This document shows positions 41,521 through 48,053 of a DNA stretch of 48,053 nucleotides, piece by piece (position 1 is the first letter of the stretch; every line of letters begins with the position of its first letter). A program made the translations under genes and the position numbers. The stretch covers positions 1 through 48,053 of the forward strand of contig JADGEJ010000028.1 in NCBI GenBank assembly GCA_016744435.1, in the 5' to 3' direction. The DNA comes from Lentibacter sp. GTDB lineage: Bacteria; Pseudomonadota; Alphaproteobacteria; Rhodobacterales; Rhodobacteraceae. The notes below the pieces were generated by a model, which was not told where the DNA came from, did not search any database, and worked only from the letters and a program-made list of their open reading frames with translations.

Positions 41521-42393
41521 TTGAAAACGGTTTTTGCGCGGCGATTGGGCTTGTTTGTCTTTGGCTTTCTGATTTTGTTCTTGTTCCGGCTTGGCTATGG
41601 CTATGTGACACAGCCCAATGGTGAGGTGATCACCCGAGGGTATGAGACTGCGCAGGTGAGTTCTGATTTCGCTCTGTCGCGGAAAAATTATGCGGGCCAG
41701 AAGAAGGGCGTCAGCGGCGCGGGCCCACTCTCTGTGGATCAGCGTTACGAGAAGATTGCGACGCTTGGGCTCGTCTCCGATATGTTTGATGCGGATGAGG
41801 CCGAGTTGCGCAGCATTGCCAAAACGGCTGAGGCATTGATCCAGCATGAGCAGGCCTTCGGGCTTGAGGGGCGCAGGCATTTGCAACTGGCTATTGGGGT
41901 GAACCCGGCGCTTTTTGAGGAGGTGATCGGGCAGGTGCGCGCGATTGGCAAAGCCGTCAGTTTTCAGGTGAATAAATCGGATAAGACCAACGAGTATCAG
42001 GAGCTTTTGGCGCGTCAGGAGAGCCTGCGCAAGTCGCGTGATAACCTTGTGGCATTGAAGAGCCGAGAGGCGGAGCTTGGCGATCTGATTGCGCTGGAAA
42101 CGCGCATTCTTGACCTTGAAAGCCAGATCCAGTCGCTGGGTGTGTCTGTGGGCGAGTTTGACGCCGAGTATGAGTTTGTGACGATAAAGCTAACAATGCG
42201 TGAAGTGCCGGAGCCTGTGACGCGAAGCATTGGCTTGATGAGCCGGTGCAAGGTTGCGGTTGAGTGGTCCGTGCGGTTTTACTTTGGTTTGATGGCGGCG
42301 TTTTTCTTGTTTGCCAGTGCGGCGTTTTTGAGCATGCTGGCCCTGTGTTGGATGCGTCAGATTACCGGAGCAGACGAAGGGGGAAGCAAATGA
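41521..42393 (+). CDS. DUF4349 membrane protein
   Basis: A 290-residue protein. I choose TTG 41521 because GGAGGG (41509-41514) is ideally placed; the ATG at 41473 lacks a site. N-terminal membrane helix (GLFVFGFLILFLFRLGYGYV), a periplasmic part with a long coiled coil (YQELLARQESLRKSRDNLVA through DLESQIQSLGVSVGEF), then EFVTIKLTMREVPEP and a C-terminal membrane helix (FYFGLMAAFFLFASAAFLSM). This order, with a coiled coil between beta-alpha halves, is typical of DUF4349, whose role is unknown. Its TGA overlaps the next gene's ATG. Confidence 0.85.
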   Translation: MKTVFARRLGLFVFGFLILFLFRLGYGYVTQPNGEVITRGYETAQVSSDFALSRKNYAGQKKGVSGAGPLSVDQRYEKIATLGLVSDMFDADEAELRSIAKTAEALIQHEQAFGLEGRRHLQLAIGVNPALFEEVIGQVRAIGKAVSFQVNKSDKTNEYQELLARQESLRKSRDNLVALKSREAELGDLIALETRILDLESQIQSLGVSVGEFDAEYEFVTIKLTMREVPEPVTRSIGLMSRCKVAVEWSVRFYFGLMAAFFLFASAAFLSMLALCWMRQITGADEGGSK

Positions 42394-43226
42394 AACGTAA
42401 GCTACTATTGATCATTCTGGACGGGGTGCCACTACGCAACTTTCGCCGCTTGTTTGGCAACCTTGAGGGGTGGGTTAACAGCGGTGAGGCGCAGACATGG
42501 TCGGTGCGCGCGACTTTGCCGTCGATCTCGGCGAGTTGCTACGCGAGCATCCATACGGGCGTAACCCCGCAGGTGCATGGCTGCACGGGCAACGGCAATG
42601 TGTTTCGCCTCAAGGAGCCCGATGTCTTCAGTTCGGTGCGCAAAGGCGGCGGTGTGACGGGGGCTGTGGCGCATTCGTTCTGGAGCGAATTCTTCAACCG
42701 CCACCCCTTCGATTACGTGCGCGACGTCGAGTATGACGAGCCCGAGAGCGAGACGATCAACCATGGCCGGTTTCACACGATGACGGCCAGTGGGGCTGAC
42801 AACCAGATGACGCCTTGTGACGTCGACTTGTTTGCCACGCTGACCAACATGTGCGCGCGCTTTGGGCTTGATTATGGCATGCTGCACACCTGCACGCTCG
42901 ACAGTATGGGGCATCGGTTTTTCCATGAAAGCCAAGAGATGGACCATGCCTGTTTTGTCATGGACGAAATGCTGGCGCCATTCATTCCTAAGTGGCGGCA
43001 GATGGGCTACGAAGTGATCGTCACCGCGGACCATGGCCAAGACGACCGCGGCCACCATGGCGGGCGCGGCGACTTGCAGCAGCTCTCGGCGCTCTACTAT
43101 TTCGGTGAGGGGAAGGGGCCTGCAGGCGACGTCGAGATCGACCAGTTGCAACTCGCACCGACGATCCTGAGCCGTCTCGGGGCGGAGATCCCTGCGACGA
43201 TGCAGGGCGAGGTTTTTCTCAAGTAG
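42390..43226 (+). CDS. Alkaline phosphatase superfamily (nucleotide pyrophosphatase-like) enzyme
   Basis: A 278-residue two-metal phosphohydrolase. It begins MKRKLLLIILDGVPLRNFRR (metal Asp 11). The nucleophile is probably Thr 42 in RATLPSISASCYASIHTGVT, as in nucleotide pyrophosphatase/phosphodiesterases. Further metal ligands are in HTCTLDSMGHRFFHESQEMD and VIVTADHGQDDRGHHGGRGD. The end LQLAPTILSRLGAEIPATMQ is also typical. There is no signal peptide. The substrate is unknown. It is translationally coupled to DUF4349 (ATGA at 42390-42393), a pairing worth noting. It ends 97 bp before the Mu-like element. Confidence 0.88.
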   Translation: MKRKLLLIILDGVPLRNFRRLFGNLEGWVNSGEAQTWSVRATLPSISASCYASIHTGVTPQVHGCTGNGNVFRLKEPDVFSSVRKGGGVTGAVAHSFWSEFFNRHPFDYVRDVEYDEPESETINHGRFHTMTASGADNQMTPCDVDLFATLTNMCARFGLDYGMLHTCTLDSMGHRFFHESQEMDHACFVMDEMLAPFIPKWRQMGYEVIVTADHGQDDRGHHGGRGDLQQLSALYYFGEGKGPAGDVEIDQLQLAPTILSRLGAEIPATMQGEVFLK

Positions 43227-43538
43227 CGCCTCCGAGCAAAGCGAGGCCACGCCCAACCCGCGCAGGCGCATCTTTGATGCGGTGAGGGGGCGGGAGGCTT
43301 CGAGAGGCTTGGTGGCTGGAGAGTGAGCGCTTTCACATGGTTTGATATGGACGGAAAAACGAGGTGAATGATTTCAATGGGTTAGGAGGCCTGAATTTCA
43401 CTTGGTTTGACGTGTTTTACTTGATTTTTGCCGAAAACCAAGTTTGACATGAATTGTTGCAGTAAAAAAAGCTAATGATTTCAACGGTAGGCGTTTAAAG
43501 TCGTGCGCTAGATACCTAACGCTTAACGCGTCAAACAA

Positions 43539-43832
43539 TTAGAGTGAAGCGATAGTTCCCTTTTCAAACCTCGTTTCTAAGCGATCCGAATTGAACTGAC
43601 GTTTGAATAGGCCCGCTTGCCCAAATGCTGTATTTCTAACAAAATCGCTGAAAGCCTTAGAGTCTGCATCTAGAGACGAAAAAGTTTCAGAGAGATCAGA
43701 GTCAGATTTCAAATCCTCCAGTAGTTTAGCAAAGGCTTTGAAGACGAGTTGGTATGCAAGTTCTACCCCTGCATCAATTTCACCAAACATCAAAACATCA
43801 GCGCTTATGCACCTGCCCTCGTGGCCAAGCAC
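43539..43832 (-). CDS. Unknown minus-strand ORF at Mu-like left end
   Basis: 97 codons from ATG 43832. The first 20 or so residues are antisense to the transposase fragment, but from GVELAYQLVFKAFAKLLEDL onward the sequence is helical, charged and protein-like (SDLSETFSSLDADSKAFSDF), ending EKGTIASL. In Mu the repressor gene is the leftmost and is transcribed leftward, so this may be the C-terminal part of a left-end gene whose 5' end was deleted. I do not recognise the family. It may not be expressed. Confidence 0.4.
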   Translation of the reverse strand: MLGHEGRCISADVLMFGEIDAGVELAYQLVFKAFAKLLEDLKSDSDLSETFSSLDADSKAFSDFVRNTAFGQAGLFKRQFNSDRLETRFEKGTIASL

Positions 43833-45012
43833 AAAGGCCGTACTGTCAAAGCGGAAATGAGCGATGCGGCTTGGTCATATTTCATGACGATAATCCGTGA
43901 TGCAGGGGAAGAGTTTCCATTAAAACAGGCGTGGCGCGATGTGCGTGACCTCAAGAATAAAATGGGATGGCAGTGGCCATCTTATGTCACCATTAATCGC
44001 CGCTGGAATGGGTTACCAGAAGCCAAAAATGTGCAGCGCGGTTGGGACGTAAAGCAACCGGAAAGCAGTTGGCACAACCCGCATTTCGCGACAAGACGAC
44101 AATTTTGCCCTTGGAAATTGTATCTCTCGACGGTCGTACCAAAGATTTCTGGGTGGCAAATGTGGATGGCAAGCCCAGACGCATGACCATGCTGGCGCTG
44201 GTTGATGTCGCTTCGAATATGGTGCTGGATTACGAGTTGGCCGAGAGTGAAAACGCCCGTGATACATTGCGATTGATCCAACGTGCTTGCCAAACTTATG
44301 GAATTTTTGACAAGATATATACGGACAATGGGTCTTCTTTTGCTGGGCATTTGGTGGCAGGTGGAAGTGTCCATAAGTTTCGCAACGGCGGGAAACATCT
44401 TGAAGGGGTTAAACCGCTTGGAATATGTTTTCACCTTGGAATTAAGCTACAATTCGCCTTGCCTGGCAATGGGCAAGCCAAGATTGCAGAACGTACATTT
44501 GCCGCGTTAAGCCGTGTCATTGATGACCGCCCCGAATTCAAGGGCGCACATGCAGGACATGCGCCCGGGGCGAGCCCTGACCAAGATGTCATTCCTGTTG
44601 ATATGGCCACCGCTGAACGAGTTATTCGCCGAGAAATAGACCGCCACAATAATGAGGCGGGGAGGCGCAGCCAAGGGGCGCGGGGCCGTTCCTATGCGGG
44701 TGTGTTCCATGATGGAATGGCGCAGCGCATTTTGCGCAAACCAACCAAGCGTCAACTCTATCTGGCAGGTTTGATTTACACCCCTGTTGCCGTTGATCGG
44801 GTTGGTCAAGTTCGGGTGGAAAATTGGATTTATAGTGGTCCAGATACGCAAGCGGACTTATTGCCGTATCACGGCAAAGGGCAACGCATTTTGCTTGGGC
44901 GTAATCCAGATGATTTTGAAGCACCTGCGCTGGCGTTTAATGAAGATCGTCGGTTGATTTGTGAGAATATAGAGGCCGTTACCGCAGGGGCCTATGACAG
45001 TGTTGAAGGTGT
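43775..45012 (+). pseudogene. Mu A-like transposase fragment, frameshifted
   Basis: The N-terminal DNA-binding part is missing. Recognisable sequence starts about 43785 (APALVAKHKGRTVKAEMSDA, then WRDVRDLKNKMGWQWPSYVT, INRRWNGLPEA). Near 44040 one base appears lost: GLGRKATGKQLAQP reads on only in the next frame. The catalytic core then continues with all three DDE residues in place (Asp in EIVSLDGRTKDFWV, Asp in IYTDNGSSFAGHL, Glu in AKIAERTFAALSRV), followed by RREIDRHNNEAGRRSQGARG and GQRILLGRNPDDFEAPALAF. It stops matching at AGAYDSVEGVR, where it is joined out of frame to head-gene sequence. MuB- and ClpX-interacting C-terminal regions are absent, so it is almost certainly inactive. Confidence 0.88.
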
Positions 45013-46113
45013 GCGGATAAGATCGTCAACCGACAGTTTGAAAGCACAATCTCGGTATCCAAAAATGATATCAGCGACGACCGTATCGGTATTTTCAAAC
45101 CAATGTTTTCCGAAATGGGGCACCTCGCTCGTAACCACCCTGAAGAACTGATCTTTGGCCTACTTGCAGATGGCTTCTCAACATCGTGCTATGATGGTCA
45201 AAATTTCTTTGATACCGATCATCCACAAACCGACAAAAGCGGCGCGCCAGTAACTGTCAGTAATCGCCAAGCGGGCACGGGGCCAAGCTGGTATCTTATG
45301 GATACATCACGTGCGGTGCGGCCCATTGTTTGGCAAGAACGAGAGCCGTATGACTTTGTCTCTAAGACCAGCCCGTCAGATGACAACGTGTTCATGAACA
45401 ATGAATTTCTTTACGGGGTTGGTGCGCGAGTCAATGCAGGTTTTGGCCTATGGCAGTTGGCCTTTGGCAGTAATGCCGAATTAACGCCAGAAAACTACGC
45501 CGCAGCGCGCGCCGCAATGATGGATTTCCGCAGTGATGACGGGCGCGTTCTTGGCGTCAATCCGACAACGCTTGTTGTACCGCCCGCACTGGAAAGTGAT
45601 GCGCTGCATGTGGTCAATACGGAGCTGACAACAACGGGCGGCTCGAAACCTGCCGATCCGAACACATCGTTGATTGAACGCCTCGCCGCTCTTATGGGGC
45701 TTGCGCCAGATGCCAGTGAAGAGGACGTATTCACCGCTCTTGAGAGTTTGCTTACGGATGTGGCAAAACCAGACCCGAAGAAATTCGTGCCGATTGAGGC
45801 ACTGCAAGAGGCATTGCTTGATCGCAACACTGGTCTTGCGACCATGAGTGAAGATCGCGCAGAGGCGCGGGTGAAAGACGCGATGCAGCGTGGTTATATC
45901 AGCCCCGCAATGAAGGGTTGGGCAACAGCGCTTTGCACAGAAGATGAAGCTAGCTTTGATAGTTTCCTTGAAAGCTCAATGCCGCAGTTTGCCCACTTGT
46001 TTAAACTGGCTTTTCCAGAGGGATATACTGGCCCCAGCTCACAAGTCGGGACGACAGAAGCGGATGCAATATGTCAACAACTTGGCCTGAAATCAGGCAC
46101 TTTGGAAAGCTGA
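45013..46113 (+). pseudogene. Mu gpT / gpI chimeric head-protein ORF
   Basis: One open frame from about 45007. ATG 45103 gives 336 residues. Upstream codons already read like gpT (IVNRQFESTISVSKNDISDD). The first two thirds are major head subunit T (MGHLARNHPEELIFGLLADG, CYDGQNFFDTDHP, LLGVNPTTLVVPP-type end). After about residue 187 (TELTTTGGSKP) the sequence becomes the C-terminal region of the protease/scaffold protein I (SLIERLAALMGLAPDASEED, FVPIEALQEALLDRN, PAMKGWATALC). In Mu, I lies upstream of T, so this T-then-I order requires a rearrangement, not just deletion. The frame has stayed open across the join. Confidence 0.75.
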
Positions 46114-46149
46114 ATTCTGGTGGGTATCTTGGTGAAATCTTGACCAGAT

Positions 46150-46222
46150 GAAGACGAGAGTTTCCTTGCTCTCGTAATGAAACGCCCCGGTCAAAGTTTC
46201 TAGTCCATTCTTTGATCGGGGC
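46150..46222. repeat. Two stem-loops downstream of the head chimera
   Basis: ACGAGAG / CTCTCGT (46153-46175) and GCCCCGGTCAAAG / CTTTGATCGGGGC (46184-46222, one mismatch). They fall in the 262-bp gap between the chimera and the Mor-like gene. Neither has a T-run. They may stop or stabilise transcripts inside the remnant. Confidence 0.5.
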
Positions 46223-46375
46223 CGATCAACAAACTCACGTGGGATTTTGGTGCTTCCGAAAAGTCCCCGTCCTCAACGTCTAAAGCCGTTCCCACACCCG
46301 AAGTGCAGTGGTTCGATGCCCAATCCGAGAGCACGCAACAGCTATTTTGAACGCGACAAAAAGTAAAGGCTTGCC

Positions 46376-46753
46376 ATGTCCACGACCGCTCTTACCCCAG
46401 CTTATCCGCGCCCGCCTGCTCAGATTGACGCTTATGTCGAAATCTTGGGCATAGAGCTTGCCGTTGAATTTCTTTTGGCGTTCGGTGGTGCAGAGCTTTA
46501 CCTTTCCAAAGACCCAAAAGGAAAATCGCGCCTTGAAAAGCTTGTAGGCTATGAGCGCGCAAAAGCACTGGGCAACTTTTCCGATCACATGCAGCGGCGT
46601 GTGCCTTTGGTAAAGCCGTGGACGGCAAATTACCTCGCATGGAAAGGCTACTCCACCGCTGAAATCGCGCGGACCCTACACGCATCTGATGTAAGTGTGC
46701 GCGGCTGGCTGAACCCAAAACCAAGAGGGGATGCGCCCAATGAAGGGCCATGA
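46376..46753 (+). CDS. Mor-like phage transcription activator
   Basis: 125 residues, intact. The middle resembles Mor/C activators of Mu-like phages: AVEFLLAFGGAELYLSKDPK, then GYERAKALGNF, and a C-terminal helix-turn-helix (LAWKGYSTAEIARTLHASDV, SVRGWLNPK). Mor turns on middle-gene transcription with sigma-70 RNA polymerase. Here the target operon is gone. It is the only apparently undamaged phage gene in the element, although no strong ribosome-binding site is seen. Its 3' end overlaps the next, frameshifted gene by 14 bp. Confidence 0.65.
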   Translation: MSTTALTPAYPRPPAQIDAYVEILGIELAVEFLLAFGGAELYLSKDPKGKSRLEKLVGYERAKALGNFSDHMQRRVPLVKPWTANYLAWKGYSTAEIARTLHASDVSVRGWLNPKPRGDAPNEGP

Positions 46754-47071
46754 TTTGCGCCATGATATCGCCGCTGCACAGCGCGAAATTGAGAGCGCGC
46801 ATCAATTGCGGCCTTTAAAGACGCTTCAAAGGCCGCAATTGATGCTCTGCCCGCTTGTGACACGCCCGTTACAGAGCATCGGAAAAAGCACCGCACTGGG
46901 CGGCCTGCCAAAATTGATATGGACCCCGAGCTGCAAGCGTTTATTCGCGCTCGAATTGACCGCCTGACTTACCTTGAAATAGCAACCGCAGTTGCCGACT
47001 ACTTCCCTGCAAAGCGACGTGTCAGCAAAACCGCGATTCACGCATGGTGGCAACGGGAACAGAAGCGTTAA
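46740..47071 (+). pseudogene. Small phage helix-turn-helix gene, frameshifted
   Basis: ATG 46740 gives MKGHDLRHDIAAAQREIESA and then loses the frame. The continuation in another frame (SIAAFKDASKAAIDALPACD, KKHRTGRPAKIDMDPELQAF, YLEIATAVADYFPAKRRVSK, TAIHAWWQREQKR) reads to a stop at 47069-47071. The GRPAKID and KTAIHAWW segments look like a resolvase- or repressor-type helix-turn-helix. The frame change coincides with the left arm of a perfect 18-bp inverted repeat (46799-46845). Confidence 0.65.
46799..46845. repeat. Perfect 18-bp inverted repeat
   Basis: GCATCAATTGCGGCCTTT (46799-46816) and its exact reverse complement (46828-46845), with an 11-nt loop. It lies inside a coding sequence at the point where the frame shifts. 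Confidence 0.9.
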
Positions 47072-47182
47072 TCATCCCCAAACCACATCATGAGCACCTG
47101 AACCGCATTATCTAAAACCACCTAATCCCGCTTCAAACCAAGTGATCCTACTACATTAAACCATGTGAATACTAACAGAGAG

Positions 47183-47485
47183 CTTGGGCGTCAGAATGCG
47201 GCTCCGTCAATTGTGCTGCAAAGCTGCAATTTTTCCTCGCTAACGCTTGACTCTTGGGGAAGCTCTAGGCTGAGAACCCTTGTTTTTCAGACAACTCAGG
47301 GTATTTTTGCGTGATCTTTGTTGCAGGGTTGCAACGAAAACCACCCTAAACCTCTGCATCGGCGCCCTATTTTGGGGGTCTAGTGAAAATAGGCACTAGT
47401 CGGCGAATCAAAGTGCTGATACATATTGTGTCAGAAATGCGGCGCAATAAATGACGTCGCGTGTGTTGAGGCAAATGGTGGTGTC
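47183..47485. other. Upstream region of the adhesin gene
   Basis: About 300 bp with no supported gene, between the right-hand GAGAG target duplication and the adhesin start. It is AT-richer than average, contains a small dyad (CTAGTG / CACTAG, 47381-47400) and presumably holds the adhesin promoter. I see no clear -35/-10 pair. Confidence 0.4.
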
Positions 47486-48053
47486 ATGAAACCGATTAGT
47501 TTCGTTACCCGTGGGAACACGGGAAGCGTCGAGCATGGAAATGTGTCGACAGATAATATTACAACAATTCAAGCTGAGGCGGGAGCGGATTATTCGTTCA
47601 ATCTGCGTCAGAGCGATATCGGCGGCTACAAGCGGCTGGGTGGCAACCTTGAGGTGACGCTGGCGGATGGCCGGATCATCCTGATCGAGGATTTCTTCAA
47701 CGCAGCGGGCGCGCCTGTGGCGGACCTGTTTGTTTCGGCGGACACATACATCAGTCAGGTGAGTCTGGTTGAGGGTGCTGGCGGCGAGCTTTACGGCCAA
47801 TATGGTGTTGCGGAAGCTTGGGGCAAATACGGCGACACGGACGAGCTTATCTTTGTGGACGGCACAGAGGTTGCGCATGTCAATGTGGACAGCGGCGAAG
47901 AGGTCAGCATGCTTGGTGCGGGCCTTCTGGGCGGCCTTGGCGGCGTTGGAACGGCAGCGGCAGTCGCGGGTGTTGGCGCAGGCGTTATCGGCGGCATCAG
48001 TGGTGGCGGTGGCGACAGCCATGTGGCGCCAACAGTTGCAGACGGTACGGTGG
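47486..48053 (+). CDS. BapA-type large adhesin, N-terminal part
   Basis: Partial: 189 codons from ATG 47486 to the window edge. The start MKPISFVTRGNTGSVEHGNV is followed by a BapA-prefix-like beta domain (YKRLGGNLEVTLADGRIILI, EDFFNAAGAP, YGQYGVAEAWGKYGDTDELI), then a glycine-rich hydrophobic linker (LGAGLLGGLGGVGTAAAVAG with GGISGGGGDSH) that precedes Ig-like or calcium-binding repeats in such proteins. These are very large, type I-secreted, cell-surface proteins used in biofilm formation. There is no Sec signal peptide, as expected for type I export. The repeats and C-terminal signal are outside the window. Confidence 0.82.
   Translation, partial: MKPISFVTRGNTGSVEHGNVSTDNITTIQAEAGADYSFNLRQSDIGGYKRLGGNLEVTLADGRIILIEDFFNAAGAPVADLFVSADTYISQVSLVEGAGGELYGQYGVAEAWGKYGDTDELIFVDGTEVAHVNVDSGEEVSMLGAGLLGGLGGVGTAAAVAGVGAGVIGGISGGGGDSHVAPTVADGTV

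Larger units (their letters stand above)
43324..47177 (+). mobile_element. Mu-like transposable phage remnant with intact ends
   Basis: Both ends start TG (read inward), then six variable bases, then TTCACATGG. The left is TG-AGCGCT-TTCACATGG (43324-43340) and the right, on the minus strand, TG-TTAGTA-TTCACATGG (47177-47161). Second transposase-type sites follow: TTCACTTGGTTTGA at 43397-43410 and its inverse TCAAACCAAGTGA at 47133-47145. The 5 bp immediately outside are GAGAG on both sides (43319-43323 and 47178-47182), a perfect Mu-type target duplication. The interior, 3854 bp in total instead of about 37 kb, keeps pieces of the transposase A, head proteins T and I, a Mor-like gene and a small helix-turn-helix gene. 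It is therefore a decayed, internally deleted element. Confidence 0.93.

Overview
The window looks like chromosomal DNA of a Rhodobacteraceae (Roseobacter-clade) alphaproteobacterium. This rests on family recognition rather than a database search: the his genes are arranged as hisB-hisH...hisA-hisF-hisE, a biotin-dependent pyruvate carboxylase is present, a division/cell-wall cluster starts with mraZ-rsmH-ftsL-ftsI, a DUF1127 gene is followed by CCUCCUCCC-loop hairpins (the CcsR/'cuckoo' arrangement of Rhodobacter), and many small genes have typical roseobacter form. The DNA is GC-rich and GTG/TTG starts are common.

Layout. 1-325: an unrecognised partial ORF at the left edge. 326-4360: minus-strand histidine genes (hisE, hisF, hisA, hisH, hisB), with two small plus-strand genes (DUF2147 and a 72-aa protein) between hisH and hisA. 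4495-5190: a frameshifted Lrp/AsnC-type ligand-binding gene and tRNA-Gly(GCC). 5274-12780: MAPEG protein and TetR regulator with a clear palindromic operator, DUF2306 membrane protein, LysE exporter, pyruvate carboxylase, secreted rhodanese, and FMN-dependent alpha-hydroxy-acid dehydrogenase. 13000-16976: UvrD-type helicase, the CcsR-like hairpin RNA cluster with its DUF1127 gene, and Mrp/ApbC. 16977-25527: dcw cluster with a leader region (candidate MraZ boxes and an UpsM-like RNA), then mraZ, rsmH, ftsL, ftsI, murE, a decayed murF remnant, mraY and murD. 25524-34116: accessory stretch with a HEXXH lipoprotein, an AT-richer two-gene cassette of unknown function, parE, nitroreductase, DNA-3-methyladenine glycosylase, an HpaR-type MarR regulator, a small gene broken by a 13-bp duplication, and a DUF1963 membrane protein. 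34260-41344: a CocE/NonD hydrolase followed by a complete dipeptide/oligopeptide ABC transporter. 41521-43226: DUF4349 protein and an alkaline-phosphatase-superfamily enzyme. 43324-47177: a 3854-bp Mu-like transposable-phage remnant with matching ends and a perfect 5-bp target duplication (GAGAG). 47486-end: the start of a large BapA-type adhesin.

Functionally, the his genes make five of the histidine pathway proteins. The dcw block makes peptidoglycan precursors and septal machinery, but its murF is destroyed, so MurF activity must come from another locus. The ABC transporter and CocE-like hydrolase probably form a peptide or ester uptake-and-hydrolysis unit.

The strongest unusual observations are the internally deleted Mu element with intact ends (including a head-protein chimera in the reverse of Mu gene order), the murF pseudogene inside an otherwise intact essential operon, the two regulatory RNA loci recognisable from hairpin structure, and the unknown membrane/cytosol gene pair between murD and parE.
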